Shown piece by piece: positions 43,501-54,776 of a DNA stretch of 64,000 bases (within the stretch, counting starts at the first letter, position 1; each line of letters begins with the position of its first letter). Below the pieces are notes generated by a model. It did no database searches. It saw only the letters and a program-made list of their open reading frames with translations, and was not told the origin of the DNA. Source of the DNA: Zygnema cylindricum (Eukaryota > Streptophyta > Zygnematophyceae > Zygnematales > Zygnemataceae); contig JBBHKE010002684.1 of assembly GCA_037447655.1 (NCBI GenBank), forward strand, positions 300,754 to 364,753. The letters are read 5' to 3'. The position numbers and the translations under genes are program-made.

Positions 43501-44951
43501 CCACCAACTCCCTTGTATCAGCCGCCATGATTAAAGACTTCTCTTCATTGATGTTCGTCTTCTTCCGGTTTCTCTCCGTGCATTTCATTGCCTCTCTATA
43601 AGTTTGAGGTTCATCCGGGTGAGACAATTTAGTTACCTTGTTGTTAACTTGTTTCTCTTGAAGTCTTTTGTTGCTTCTTCTCCCTCTCTCAAAATCTGCG
43701 GCCGGAATAGATGGTTCCTGTGGATTCTTAGAATCACCACGGCTTCTCCCCTGTCCCTCGGATACATATCCGTTTCCACCACGTCTTTCGCTTCAAGTAT
43801 AGGTGCCACCGGTGTTTCCAAGTCCAAATCTTTCTCGGTTTGTTTTGAACCTACGACAATATCATCCGATCCGGCAAAAGTATCATCATTTTGGAGACCC
43901 AGATAATTAAGAAGATGAAAGTCATCAGAATTGTCGGACTGAAATCTGATTTTTATTGACTTTGAGGATTTGAAAGGATCTACAGACTTCCCTTCATCCA
44001 TAGCTACCAGGTGCTTTAATAGAATTATATCTTCTCTCTTTAGATCATACACTCTATACCCTTTTACATCTTCATCATATCCTAGCAAGAATCCAGGTTT
44101 CCCTTTAGGATCTAGTTTTCTGTTAGATTTATCTGTGTCTTAATTGAAGACTTTACCACCGAAAACCTTTAAGTGAGATAGATCTTGTTTTCGGCCAGTC
44201 CATCTCTCATATGGAGTCTGGCCTTTCACCACCAAAGTAAGTACTCTATTTCTCATATAATTAGCACAATTCATAGCTTCAGCCTAAAACCTTTTTCTTA
44301 TCTTTTTATCTGAGAACATACTCCGGGCACTATCATTTAATGTCCTATTGAATCTCTCAGCAACACCATTCTATTCCGGGTTTTCCGGAACTATCTCTTG
44401 ATGTTGCACACCATCCTTTCTTAAAAACTCCTCAAACTAATTAGAGGTATATTCCCCTCCATTGTCACTTCTTACTCTCTTTATTGAGGTCTCATGAAGC
44501 TTCTCGGCCCACGCCTTATATTGTTTGAAATACTCCAGAGTTTCTAATTTGTTTTTCAAAAAATATAACCAAGAGTACCGGGACCAGTCTTCGGTAATGG
44601 TTAGCAAAAATCTTTTCCCTCCGGGTGATGGCACTCTTGTTGGTCCGCAAATCTCCGTGTTTACCAAATCAAGAACCTTTTCTCCTTTATAGGTTGCTTC
44701 ATTTGGAAATGGTAATCTATGTGCTTTACCTTGAGCACACCCACAACAATCACTTAAATTCTCATTTTCCCCAAAGCGTATCCCTTGAAGTGCTCCCATC
44801 TTTTTCATTTCTTTTAGCTTTTCTAGATTCACATGCCAAAGTATCTTATGCCACAACAAAAATCATTGATACCAGCATAGTCAAGTTTGAGTTTTTCATT
44901 ACTTAAAGCAAGCCTGAACATTACTTGGCTATGTAGAAAAGAGAGGTATTT
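43501..44951 (-). pseudogene. copia F integrase and spacer pseudogene
   Basis: LWHKILWHVNLEKLKEMKKMG, CCGCAQGKAHRLPFP, NTEICGPTRVPSPGG (first Asp changed to Glu), RSDNGGEYTSN, then stops near 44435 and 44280. The C-terminal LGYDEDVKGYRVYDLKRED and an acidic spacer follow (43633-44088). Codon 44430 onward is frameshifted around the catalytic Glu. Confidence 0.86.
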
Positions 44952-44998
44952 TGTTGTCTTTTTTGTGACCTTACTGCAGCCCTCATACTTGTCGTAGT
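44952..44998 (+). repeat. 5' LTR of copia H, left piece
   Basis: TGTTGTCTTTTTTGTGACC...CTTGTCGTAGT is the first 47 bp of a plus-oriented copia LTR. The remainder resumes at 51362 after element G. The motif CATACTTGTCGTAGTCACT is shared with other LTRs, which confirms the join. Confidence 0.85.
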
Positions 44999-45988
44999 TG
45001 CAATTTTGTGTCCTCCATTTGGACCAAAATTGAGAAAGCCTCTAGGTAGTTTTTTACTAACCCACTTTCAACAAGAGTAACTGCTACCATAGCAGATAAA
45101 TAGATAATCTGACGGCACCCCTGTGAAATCTGGACTCCCTTGAGTCCACAACAAAAAAAATCACTCAAAACGCCTAACCAGGCGATTAATTATCGAATGG
45201 CAAAGATGCCAATATTTATACAAGCTTGTTGGGAGAGAGGCGGCTACCTCCTCAATCCACTAAGTCCCAAACCCTCTCACAACCCCTATCTACTAATGTA
45301 CTAAACCAATCAGCAGACTGTATAGTACAGAAAAAGGTAATATGGCCGATGTACTTTCTATACGGCCTGTGTACGACAACGCCATGGAGTGGACGCCTGT
45401 CTACTTCGGACTTGTCCTCATGCTCCCCAGGTTTCCAGCTTCCCAATGACATATAGCCACGTGTCGCCAGGTTATGTTACATCGGCAAACCGCCAAAGCG
45501 GCCATTCCAAGATCTCAGCGATGATGTGAGTCGTCGGATCCAAGTCAGCTTTAATTCCCAACTGTTCAAAACAAATGTCTGGTACATTTGTTTTGTGCGC
45601 ACTAAATTCCCCAACTAGTTTCTATGTATCCTATTTGTAATCCGTTAATCGGATTAGTCGCCATTTAAATAGCTATCGAACCCTATGTATCCTAACGAAC
45701 TACTACGACAGACTAGTAAGGGTTGACGGCTATGCCTCGCCCTATCGGTCGGAGGTTCGAGTCATGCCAGACTCAACCTTTTTGTTTGAGAGTGACTAAG
45801 GTCACTCTTAAGCCCTGCCTATGGAGCTAAGGCAGCCATGGCTCCCCCGCCCTCTTTCTCCTTCAGTGACTACAACTAGTGTGGGGGTCAAAGAGAGAAG
45901 GTGGAGGAAGGATGCCTCTGCTTTTCTTTTCATTTTTATTTTTATTAAGACCTAGAAAATACCTCCCCTAAATCAAGTAATTTCAACA
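44999..45988 (-). repeat. 3' LTR of copia G
   Basis: 990 bp, TGCAATTTTGTG (left) to ATTTCAACA (right), followed by the complement of the polypurine tract (CCCTCCTTATTTTC). The tRNA-like module with GGTTCGAGTC is at about 45716-45785. Confidence 0.92.
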
Positions 45989-46001
45989 CCCTCCTTATTT
46001 T

Positions 46002-47600
46002 CTAGTCTAATTTTAATTTCTCTTTTAATCCACATTTTTCTCTACAATACTTTAGCTTGGGAGATGGCACAGGCTTTGTAATCATATCAGCCACCATTTT
46101 CCCATCACTCCTATACACCATATTCACAATTTTATTTTCCACTTTTTCCCTCACAAAGCTCAATCTTATATCCATATGTTTAGCTTTGAAATGGTGTTTT
46201 GGATTGGCTGCAATTGCAATTGCAGCCTGATTATCACAAAACACTTCATGTACTCCCTTCTTCATGTACCCCAATTCTTGCAACAAGGACTTCACCCACA
46301 TCAGCATTTTCACAGCAGAACAAAAGGCCATGTACTCAGCCTCTATAGTGGACTGAGCAACAACCTTTTGTTGCTTGGTGCTCCAACAACAAGCACCTTC
46401 CCCGACATACAATACATACCCAGAAGTGCTTCTTCTCATCGGTGCATCCCCATAACTGGCATCACTCCAAGTAGTGATGTCACTGTGCTCCCCTCCCAAA
46501 TGCAACCATAGATCCCTAGTTCCCACCAGGTATTTCATTACTATCTTGGCTGCCTCCCAGTCTCTCTTTCCAGGATCATTAAGGATCCTACTAAGGACTC
46601 CAACTGCTGCAGCTATGTCAGGCCTAGTACAATTCATAAAGTAAATCAAACTTCCTATAACCTGTCTGTAAGGAATAGACTTCATAAACTGCCTCTCTTC
46701 TGGACTCATCTGATCATCTAATATTATCACTCCTCCTTCTATATTTCCATCATTTACTTTCTTCAAGTCCATGGGAGTGGTACAACTGTTTCCATTCTGC
46801 ATCTGAAATTTCTCCAGCATATTTCCTATAGCCTCTTTCTTAGTAAGTTTGATGATCCTCTTCCCCCTATCTCTTTCCATTTCAATTCCCAAAATATATT
46901 TAGCCTCTCCTAAATCCTTCATATCAAATCTGCTTCCTAGATCTTTCTTTAACCTATTTATCTTCTCCATAGACTTACTCAATTTCCAGCAAATCATCCA
47001 CATAAATTGCAATAGAAATCACACCATTCTTATCCTCAAACATATAAATAGAATGGTCTGAACTGATCCAAATATACCCCAGACTGGTAAGAAACTCATC
47101 TAGTTTCTTATTCTATTGTATGGGGGCCTGCTTTAGTCCATATAAGGACTTAGTCCATATAAGGACTTTATAAGTCTGCAGACTTTGCTTTCCTCTTTTC
47201 CTCTACAAAACCTTCTGGTTGCCGCATGAAGATTTCTTCCTCTAGTTCACCGTTGAGGAAGGCGGTTTTGATATGTATCTGGTGAATTTTCATGTCTTTC
47301 GCTGCTGCTAGACTAAGGAGAATCCTTTTAGATGGGAATCCAACTACTGAAGCAAAGGTCTCCTCATAATCTATCCCCTCTTTTTGAGTGAACCCTTTTG
47401 CCACCTACCGAGCCTTAAATCTCTCAATGGTGTTATCTGGGTTCAGTTTCAGTTTAAATACCCATTTACACCCAATGGGTTTTCTATCTGGTGGACAATC
47501 CACCAGCTCCCAAGTATTTGCCTCCATGATTGAAGCCATCTCATCATTTATGGCTGTGACCCACCTTTCTTTCTCTGCACTGTCCATTGCCTCCTAGTAT
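46002..47600 (-). pseudogene. copia G reverse transcriptase-RNase H
   Basis: RT starts in frame 47405-47587 (WVTAINDEMASIMEANTWELVDCPPDRKPIGCKWVFKLKLNPDNTIERFKAR). It continues in [21 protein letters not shown] and IKTAFLNGELEEE (47168-47404), breaks near 47165 and 47110, and keeps YVDDLL with a frameshift directly after it (about 47000). The frame 46002-47012 is open through KDLGEAKYILGIEMERD and full RNase H: WSDASYGDAPMRR, STIEAEYMAFCSA, FCDNQAAIAIA, HMDIRLSFVREK. The C-terminus LKEKLKLD ends at 46002. Confidence 0.92.
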
Positions 47601-49300
47601 GACTGAGGCTCATTTGGATGAGAAAGCTTTGTTACCTTGCAAGCAGTCTGTTTTTCTTGAAGCCTTTTGCTGCTCCTCCGTCCTCCCTCAAAGTCTGAAG
47701 CTGGAATGGAGGGAAGTCTTGGATTCCTTCGAGCTGTCTCATAAGCTCCCTTATCCATGGGAACCGGTCCAGACTCCTCTTCCTCTCTCTCCCCAAAGGG
47801 TGTAGGAATATGAGGAGATTCTGGTATATCTCCTCTTCTTGTTATCTCCCCTGAATATCCAATCATGGTTTCACTAGTGTCTCTTCTGGGAAGATCTAAG
47901 TCCTCCTCACTCTCGGACTCAAAATTGATTCTGATTTTCTTAGTGTATTTGAAAGGATCAAAAGCCTTTCATTCATCCATGACAACTAGATAATTTACTA
48001 GAATGATATCTTGTTTAGCTAAGTCATAGACTCTATATCCCTTGACATCCTCATCATATCCCACAAAATATCCCGGTTTCCCTTTAGCATCTAGTTTCCA
48101 GTTTTTCTTATCTGTGTCAAGACTGTAAACTTGACTACCAAATACTTTCAAGTGAGAAACATTCGGTTTCTTTCCAACCCATCTCTCATAAGGGGTCATT
48201 CCTTTAACAGTTGTGGTGAGGACTCTATTCTTAATGTAGTTAGCACAGTTCATGGCCTCTGCCCAAAATCTTCTTCCTATTTTCTTATCTGCCAACATGC
48301 TGCACACACTATCTCCCAAAGTCCTGTTTAATCTCTCAGCTACCCCATTCTGTTCTGGATTATTCGGTTTAGTTTTCTAATGCAGAACTCCCTCATCTCT
48401 CAAATAATCCTCAAACTGGTTAGATGTGTACTCTCCCCCATTATCACTTGTTATTCTCTTAATGGGGGTTCCGTGCAAGTTCTCACTCCTGGCTTTGTAT
48501 TCTTTAAAGTATTTTGGTGTTTCAGACTTTGTTTTCAAGAAGTAGACTCTGGAATATCTGGACCAATCATCCGTAATTGTCCACATATACTTCTTTCCCC
48601 CAACCGAAGGCACTCTTGCTGGTCCCCAAATATCTGTGTGGACAAGATCTAGTACTTTCTCACCTCTATATGTGGGAGTTTTGGGAAAGGGAAGTCTGTG
48701 AGCCTTTCCTTGGGCACAACCACTACAGTCATCCATCATCTCATTATCCCCACACTGAATGCCCTCTACTACACATAGCTTCTTCATTTCCCTCAGTCTA
48801 TCAAAATGCACATGTCCCAAACGCTTATGCCAAATCATCAGGCTCGGAACACCACCATAGTAAGCACTCTTCTTTTCATTACTGAGGTTAAGCCTAAACA
48901 TTCCTTGGCTACCCTTATCTGCTATGAAGTAGGCTTCATCTCCATACTTAGCTGTAAAGACTCCCTTTTTAGTGAAGGTATCAAAATCCTTTTCATCTAA
49001 TACAGAAGTAGACACCAGATTCTTACTCAACTGAGGAATGTAGAGCACATCTGAGAAGGTGAGAATAGAAGTCTTACCCTCCACTAAGACTTTTAGATTT
49101 ACCGATCCCACTAGATCTGTGGTAACTACTCTCCCCTCCCCATACTATATTTCCAGAGTAGGGATCTTTCTTAGCTTAGTGAAGAGGTGCCTGTCACGAC
49201 ACATATGCATGGATGCACTTGAGTCGATGATCCATTCCTCTTCGGGTGTTTCCCGAATGGCTCCAATGGCACACTTCTTTTTTCGAGGGATCTCCTTCTC
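47594..49300 (-). pseudogene. copia G protease-integrase
   Basis: The protease active site reads IIDSSASMHMC (about 49205-49235): Gly of DSG is now Ser. A TAG near 49147 precedes an open frame 48377-49111. Integrase zinc residues are in MIWHKRLGHVHFDRL and CSGCAQGK; HTDIWGP and TSDNGGEYTSN give both catalytic Asp; EQNGVAERLN carries Glu (about 48340). A TAG near 48377 replaces Gln. The C-terminal part WVGKKPNVSHLKVFGSQ...YFVGYDEDVKGYRVYDL (47969-48319) and the spacer RNPRLPSIPASDFEGGRRS follow. Confidence 0.9.
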
Positions 49301-49302
49301 CT

Positions 49303-50361
49303 CTAGATTCTCGTTAAGAAGAAGCTCCCCATCCTCCTTCTTCGGAGGACTCGTCCTCCTTGATCTCTCCTTTCACTCGTGTGACCACGATTGCTTTCTT
49401 CTTCCCTCCAGAAGAAACCACCTCCACGATTTTCTTGAAGCCTCAGCTCCCATAGTTTGATGCAATCAGCTATGAAGTGCCCTGGCTTTTTGCAAAAATG
49501 ACAAAGGCCCTTTGGAGTCCTCGGTTCTCTAGATTGATCCTTTTCCCCTTTCAAGGTTTTGTCCGGCTTCTTCGAATCCTTCCTCCACCGGTCCGTTCCG
49601 GCAGCTAGAGCTTGAACGCTCTTTCCTCGTCTTCGGATCTCAATGGTGTTTTCCTGTACAAGTATCATTCGAACCACGGTGCTCCACTTCCAGGCACTAT
49701 CATCCATTTGTTGCACTCGGTACACTATATTTTCATACTCCTCCGCCAACTTCATGATGAGAGTGTTAACTTTCATCTTCATAGTGCTTGTCCATCCAGC
49801 ACTTTCCATCTCCATGTATAGACAAGAGAGATCGGTGCAATAGTCCAACATCCTTCCTCCTTTGAAAGTGTAACTAATCAGCCTTTGCTCAGCCAGCTGA
49901 AGCTCCTGAATGGTGCCAGCTCTATAGATCTCCACTAAGGTCATCCACAACTCCTCGGCCTTGAAGATTTGAAGGTGAGAAGTTGCCAACTCTTGGGTGA
50001 GGTGCTTCAGAATGAAGTGCCTTGCATTCATGTTGGTGTACTCCCACATCTGAATGTCGTTTTCCTCGGTCTTCACGGCCATTGCTCCAGGTGCCATGGC
50101 AATAGGAGTGAGAGGTGTCTCCTTTTCTTTCTCTTTTTCGGACACACTACTACCCCCATCATCTGTCTCCTCCTTTGGAGCAGATCCTGTTGCAGAAAAC
50201 CTCACTCCTCCAAACCCTGGTGGAGTTCCTTGAGATGGACGTTTCACTTGTCCACTAACAATACCCCAATATCGTTTCTCACAAAATGCCCCTATCATCA
50301 TAACTTCCCAGTAAATGAATCCAGATTCGTTGAATATGGGCACCTTAGAGGGTGGGCCCAT
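49303..50361 (-). pseudogene. copia G gag (nearly intact)
   Basis: 352-residue open frame starting at the ATG inside the primer-binding site (MGPPSKVPIFNESGFIYWEVMMIGAF). It has the full copia gag layout: N-terminal fold with FCEKRYWGIVSGQVKRP, basic-acidic KEKEKETPLTPIAMAPG, capsid helices (FILKHLTQELATSHLQI, FKGGRMLDYCTDLSCLYMEME, MILVQENTIEIRRRGKS) and knuckle CHFCKKPGHFIADC (49462-49503). A frameshift near 49430 derails the acidic tail before protease. It is the best evidence that the primer-site ATG is the true start. Confidence 0.92.
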
Positions 50362-50365
50362 AACC
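50352..50365 (-). other. primer-binding site of element G
   Basis: Minus-strand GGTTATGGGCCCAC, abutting the LTR at 50366. The gag ATG (50361-50359) is within it. Confidence 0.85.
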
Positions 50366-51361
50366 TAAAATTTTGTGTCTTCCATTTGGACAAAAATTGA
50401 GGAAGCCTCTATGTAGTTTTTGACTAACCCACTTTCAACGAGAGTAACTGCTACCCTAGCAAATAAATAGATAATGCGACGGCACCCCTTTGCAGTGTGG
50501 ACTCCCCTGAGTCCACAACAAAAAGAATCATTGAATACGCCTAACCAGGCGATTAGTTATCGAATGGCAAAGTTTCCAATATTTACACAAGCTTGTTCGG
50601 AGAGAGGCGGCTACCTCCTCAATCCACTAAGTCCCAAACCCTCTCACAACCCCCATCTACTAATGTACTAAACCAATCAGCACACTGTATAGCACAGAAA
50701 GGTAATATGGCTGATGTACTTTATGTACGGCCTGTGTATGACAAGGCCATGAAGTGGACACCTGTCTCCTCCCGACTTGTCCTCACGCTCCCAAGGTTTC
50801 TAGCTTCCCAATGACATATTGCCACGTGTCGCGAGGTTATGTTACATCCGTAAACCGCCAAAGCGGCCATTCCAGGAACTCGGCGATGATGTGAGGCGTC
50901 GGATCCTTGTCAGCTTTAATTCCCAGCCGTTCAAAACAAATGTTCGGTACATTTGTTTCGTGGGCATTAAATTCCCTAACTAGTTTCTATGTATCCTATT
51001 TGTAATTCCGTTAATCAGATTAGTCGTCTATCTATTATTTAAATAGCTATCGAACCCTATGTATCCTAACGGACTACTACGACAGACTGGTAAGGGTTGA
51101 CCGCTATGCCTCGCCCTATCTGTCGGAGGTTCAAGTCCTGCCGGACTCAACCTTTTTGTTTGAGATTGACTAAGGTCACTCTTTAGCCCTGCTTATGGAG
51201 CTAAGACAACCATGGCTCCACCGTCCTCTTTCTCCTTCAGTGACTACAACAAGTGTGGGGGTCAAAGAGAGAAGGTGGAGGCAGGCTGCCTCAGCTTTTC
51301 TTTCCTTTATATTTTAATTAAGACCTAGAAAATACCTCACCTAAATATAGTGATTTCAACA
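50366..51361 (-). repeat. 5' LTR of copia G
   Basis: 996 bp, from ATTTCAACA (51361) to TAAAATTTTGTG (50366; terminal TG is now TA). It contains a perfect 9-bp stem-loop TGTGGACTC/GAGTCCACA at 50496-50517 and the tRNA-like module near 51086-51152. Confidence 0.92.
50496..50517. other. perfect stem-loop conserved in copia LTRs
   Basis: TGTGGACTC, loop CCCT, GAGTCCACA. Related GACTC/GAGTC hairpins lie about 130 bp from the primer-binding site in the other copia LTRs (near 1530, 10216, 14880, 33828, 41170, 45130, 52095), with loop and flank changes. The position fits R/U5 of the RNA; its role is unknown. Confidence 0.55.
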
Positions 51362-52253
51362 GTAGTCACTGAGGACCGCAGCTATGGCTGCCTCTTGCAG
51401 CTAAGGAGACAGGCAGATCACTAGTTTAGTTTTCTATAAAATATAGATTGTCACTTATGGGACTTCATCTAGTGACCTCCGGATGACCGCCTTACAAACT
51501 AGCCGTTCACCTTATCCGGTAGGTCTTGAAGCCATCGATACACGCATATCGCGCGATATTTATTAAAATATCAACAGCGTCGGATATTCCATTTAGCTAT
51601 CTACGCGACAATTTATGCATGGGAACATACCGGTCCGCACGAAATCGAGGCTTCACGAAATATACGTATCAACATTTAATTTTTACGGACGAAATCAAAT
51701 GTCTAGATCTGATCGAACGGCTCACAATGGAGTCGGAATGCAAGAATAGCAGTTTTGCGGTTCGCGGACCTGATTAGAGCGGATGACACATGGCAACATA
51801 TGGTTGGAGAGTGGATATAACAGGAGGAGCAACTACAGCTCCAGAACAAACATGCGTCAGCAGACTGACCATTCCGTACCATGGCCGTACAAGAAGTACA
51901 GTGGAACTTGTACCTTCTTTTACTTTGGAGTCATGTGATTGGTCGAGTACCCTAGTAATACATTTAGAGAGGTAGCTTAGGACTTATAATATTTTTGGTT
52001 TTTTAGCCTCTCTACCAGAGTGCACTTGTATTTATGGACCAACTTTGGTCACCCATAACTTAATGCTCAGGAAGCAATTTCACTGATTCTTTTTCCAGCG
52101 GACTCAAGAGAGTCAAGGCTACACAGGGGTGTATTCGGTCAAAGATTTTGCGTCCTTGGGTGGGACGTATTCATTGTCAAAGTCAAAAGTGCTTATACTA
52201 TCCTAGAGAATTCACTGGACATTTTGTGTACCAATGGAGGTCATAAAATTACA
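51362..52253 (+). repeat. 5' LTR of copia H, right piece
   Basis: Begins GTAGTCACTGAGG, the second copy of the target duplication plus the continuing LTR, and ends AAAATTACA before the primer-binding site. With the 47-bp left piece the LTR was about 934 bp. It includes GTAC motifs (51894-51942) and the stem-loop GGACTCAAGAGAGTC near 52095. Confidence 0.88.
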
Positions 52254-52267
52254 GGTTATGGGCCCAA
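52254..52267 (+). other. primer-binding site of element H
   Basis: GGTTATGGGCCCAA, one base from consensus at the last position, directly after the LTR. The ATG at 52258 opens gag (MGPTSRVPIFNGIGFIYW). Confidence 0.8.
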
Positions 52268-53562
52268 CCTCTAGGGTACCCATTTTCAATGGAATAGGGT
52301 TCATTTATTGGGAAACCATGATTAGGGGTGTATGTTTGAAAAACTTTTATGGGGCATTCTGAGTGGCCGTGTGCATCAACCATCCGCAAAATTCGGAGTT
52401 CCACGAGGGTTTCGAGGATCTCCCTTCAGAGGGAGATCTGCGGGGCCAGAAAAGGTTGAGGATGTTGGAGAAAGCGAAGGAGAAACCCACAGCGATGGCT
52501 ACTAGATCAGCTCCAGTAGCAGATGCTCAGAAAATTGAGGCAAATGATACCGAAATCTAGGATTTCAACAACACTGTGGCGATTCATTTTATTCTCGGGC
52601 GTCTCACTCAAGGAGTGGCTACACCTCATCATCATGTGGATAGGGCAGACAAGTTGTGGGAAGCTTTTGTCAACATTTACAAGAGTGGTACGATTCAGCA
52701 ACAGCTTTTGTCAACATTTACAAGAGTGGTAGGATTCAGCAGCAGAAGCTGGGAGATTAGAAGGTACAGGCATATGTGTATAAATGGGGAGAGATGTTAG
52801 ATTTTTTTAATGACTTGGCTGGGTTATTCATGGAGTTAGAGAGTGCAAGGAAAAGATAGACCGAGAAAGAGAAGGTGAACTCTTTGTTAATTAAACTCCC
52901 AGATGATTATGAGAACATTATTAACAGGGTTCAGGATTTCTCAGATCATCTTTGGATCAGGAACTCCGTTCAGGGGATGATTTTGGTTCGGGAGAGCACA
53001 ATTGAGATTCGTAAGGGATGAAAGAGTGTTCAAGCATTGGTAACTGCTACTAACTGGGGGGATAAGGATTCGAAGAAACCTTATGGGAACTTTGGTGGAG
53101 AAGGAAGAGAAAACTATGACAAATCTAGACCAAAGGCTCCGATGGGGCTTTGCCATTTTTGTAAGAAGACGGGATACTACATGGCAGAGTGCACTAAGTT
53201 GACAGAGTTGAGATTGAAGGAGAAATCGATTGGAAATCAGGCCGCAAGGAAAAAGAAGGCGTTTGTGGCGACACAAATTGTGGGAGAGGATGCTGATGAT
53301 GACGATGGAGAACTTCTCCTCAACGAGAAGTTGGAGGTGAAACGTCAGCCAGAGATTCCAAAGAGGCAAAAGTGTGCTTTCGGTGAGTGAAACAAGCTCT
53401 TGAAGAAGGATGGATTATTGATTCAGGAGCCTCTATGCATATGTGTAGAGAAAAACCATTGTTTACCAAAATGAGAATAGAGTATGAGGATGGGAAAATA
53501 GTGACCACCAATTCAGTTTGATCAGTGGATCTGAGAGTCTTAGTTGAAGGAAAGACATCTAT
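52258..53562 (+). pseudogene. copia H gag-protease pseudogene
   Basis: Gag from the primer-site ATG is interrupted by frameshifts near 52360 and 52740 and by stops (52558, 53020). A local duplication of TTTTGTCAACATTTACAAGAGTGG lies at 52667-52732. Later segments are clear: CHFCKKTGYYMAEC (knuckle His changed to Tyr, 53152-53193), an acidic tail and IPKRQKCAF (53358). Protease IIDSGASMHMC is near 53415-53450. Homology stops at VEGKTSI (about 53562). Confidence 0.85.
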
Positions 53563-53847
53563 AGACTTTGGTTTTTTTGATGTTTTTTGATGCCCTCTCT
53601 CCCAATGGCTATCTGAATATAATTGTTGACTTTGGTCAGTCATAACTATCTCCTTAATGGAGCATTTTAAGCGATTCTCTTTGTTGCGGATTTATGGGAG
53701 TCCATACTCCACACGGGTAGAGATTGTCACAACAATTGCCTCCCAGGGTGGCGGATATTCTTGTGAGAATAACGTTAAGCAAAAGTTATCCTAGTGGCCT
53801 TCTTTAAGCTGTATATTTTGTGTAACAATGGATTCCAAAAAATTACA
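53555..53847 (+). repeat. 3' fragment of a copia LTR, element I
   Basis: The last ~290 bp of a copia LTR, ending AAAAAATTACA, with homology to LTR H from GGACTTATAATATTTTTGG onward. It joins H protease directly, so H and I were fused by deletion or recombination. Confidence 0.7.
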
Positions 53848-54776
53848 AGTTATGGGCTCACCCTCTAGAGTGACCATCTTTGATGGAACATGCTTTATCT
53901 ATTGAGAAACAATGATACAAGGAGCTCTATTAGAGAAGCATCAATGGGGCATCATATCAAGGTTTGTGAGGTTTTCGACACCAAGCATCAGAGTACAACC
54001 TGTCTTTGGAGGAGTTTAATTCTCAAAGCATTTGGACCCACAAGAGGAACGACAAAGAAATCAAAGAAAGATGGGGAGAGCATCAACATAGACAGCGGAA
54101 AGGATACATCAACCCTACTAACAACCGGAGCAAAGGCAACACCATTGACAACAGGAGCTAAACTGATATCAGCATAACCGAAGACAGACGAAAATGACAT
54201 TCAAACCTAGCATTACAAACACATGGTTGCAAAACATTACATCTTAGAAGCGTCACTAAGCAAATTGCTTTGCCTTTCATAAATCTCACTAACTCTGTTG
54301 AGATCTAGGAATCACTAGTCAGTACTTACAAAAATGGAACAAATCAGCAGCAACAATTGGTTGATCAAAAATTAAAACTATATGTTTACAAGGGAGGAAG
54401 CATGTTTTATTACTCTAATGATCTTGCTGTCCTATACATGGAACTTGAAAGTTCAAGAAAACAAGAAACATAAATAGAAAAAGTAAACACACTAATCATG
54501 AAGCTTCTAGACGAGTATGAAAATATTGTGAACTGAGTGTAGGATCTACCAGAAAACTGATGGAATTGGAATGCCACTATGGGGTTGTTTATAGTCAGAG
54601 AGAACACCATGGAGCTTCACTGAGGAAGTCCTAACATTCAAGCATTAGCAGCAAAGACAGTGAGGAAAAATAGAGATAAATAGAAAACCTTACAAACATT
54701 TTGGTGGAGGAGGAAGAGGAGATGGAGCTGGAAGAGGGCCTCCGAAAACAGTTTGTCATTTTTGCAAGAAATGTGG
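53848..54776 (+). pseudogene. copia I primer-binding site and gag pseudogene
   Basis: Primer-binding site AGTTATGGGCTCAC (53848-53861) with ATG at 53852 (MGSPSRVTIFDGTCFIY, then TGA for Trp). Degenerate gag follows: TYKNGTNQQQQLVDQKLKLYVYKGGSMF, LYMELESSRK, MKLLDEYENIVN, FIVRENTMELH, with many stops and frameshifts. It ends in the zinc knuckle (VCHFCKKCG) at 54776, where minus-strand J begins. Confidence 0.8.

Larger units (their letters stand above)
40995..44951 (-). mobile_element. Ty1/copia element F, 5' part lost
   Basis: Minus-strand element: 3' LTR, RNase H, RT, spacer and integrase. It is cut at 44951 by the 5' LTR of plus-strand element H, just upstream of the integrase zinc domain. 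Its gag and 5' LTR are not in the window. Confidence 0.85.
44999..51361 (-). mobile_element. complete Ty1/copia element G with target duplication GTAGT
   Basis: 6363 bp, minus strand: 5' LTR 50366-51361, primer-binding site, gag, protease, integrase, RT, RNase H, polypurine tract, 3' LTR 44999-45988. Flanked by GTAGT at 44994-44998 and 51362-51366. The LTRs differ by roughly one base in ten by eye, so the insertion is old. It lies inside the LTR of element H. Confidence 0.95.
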
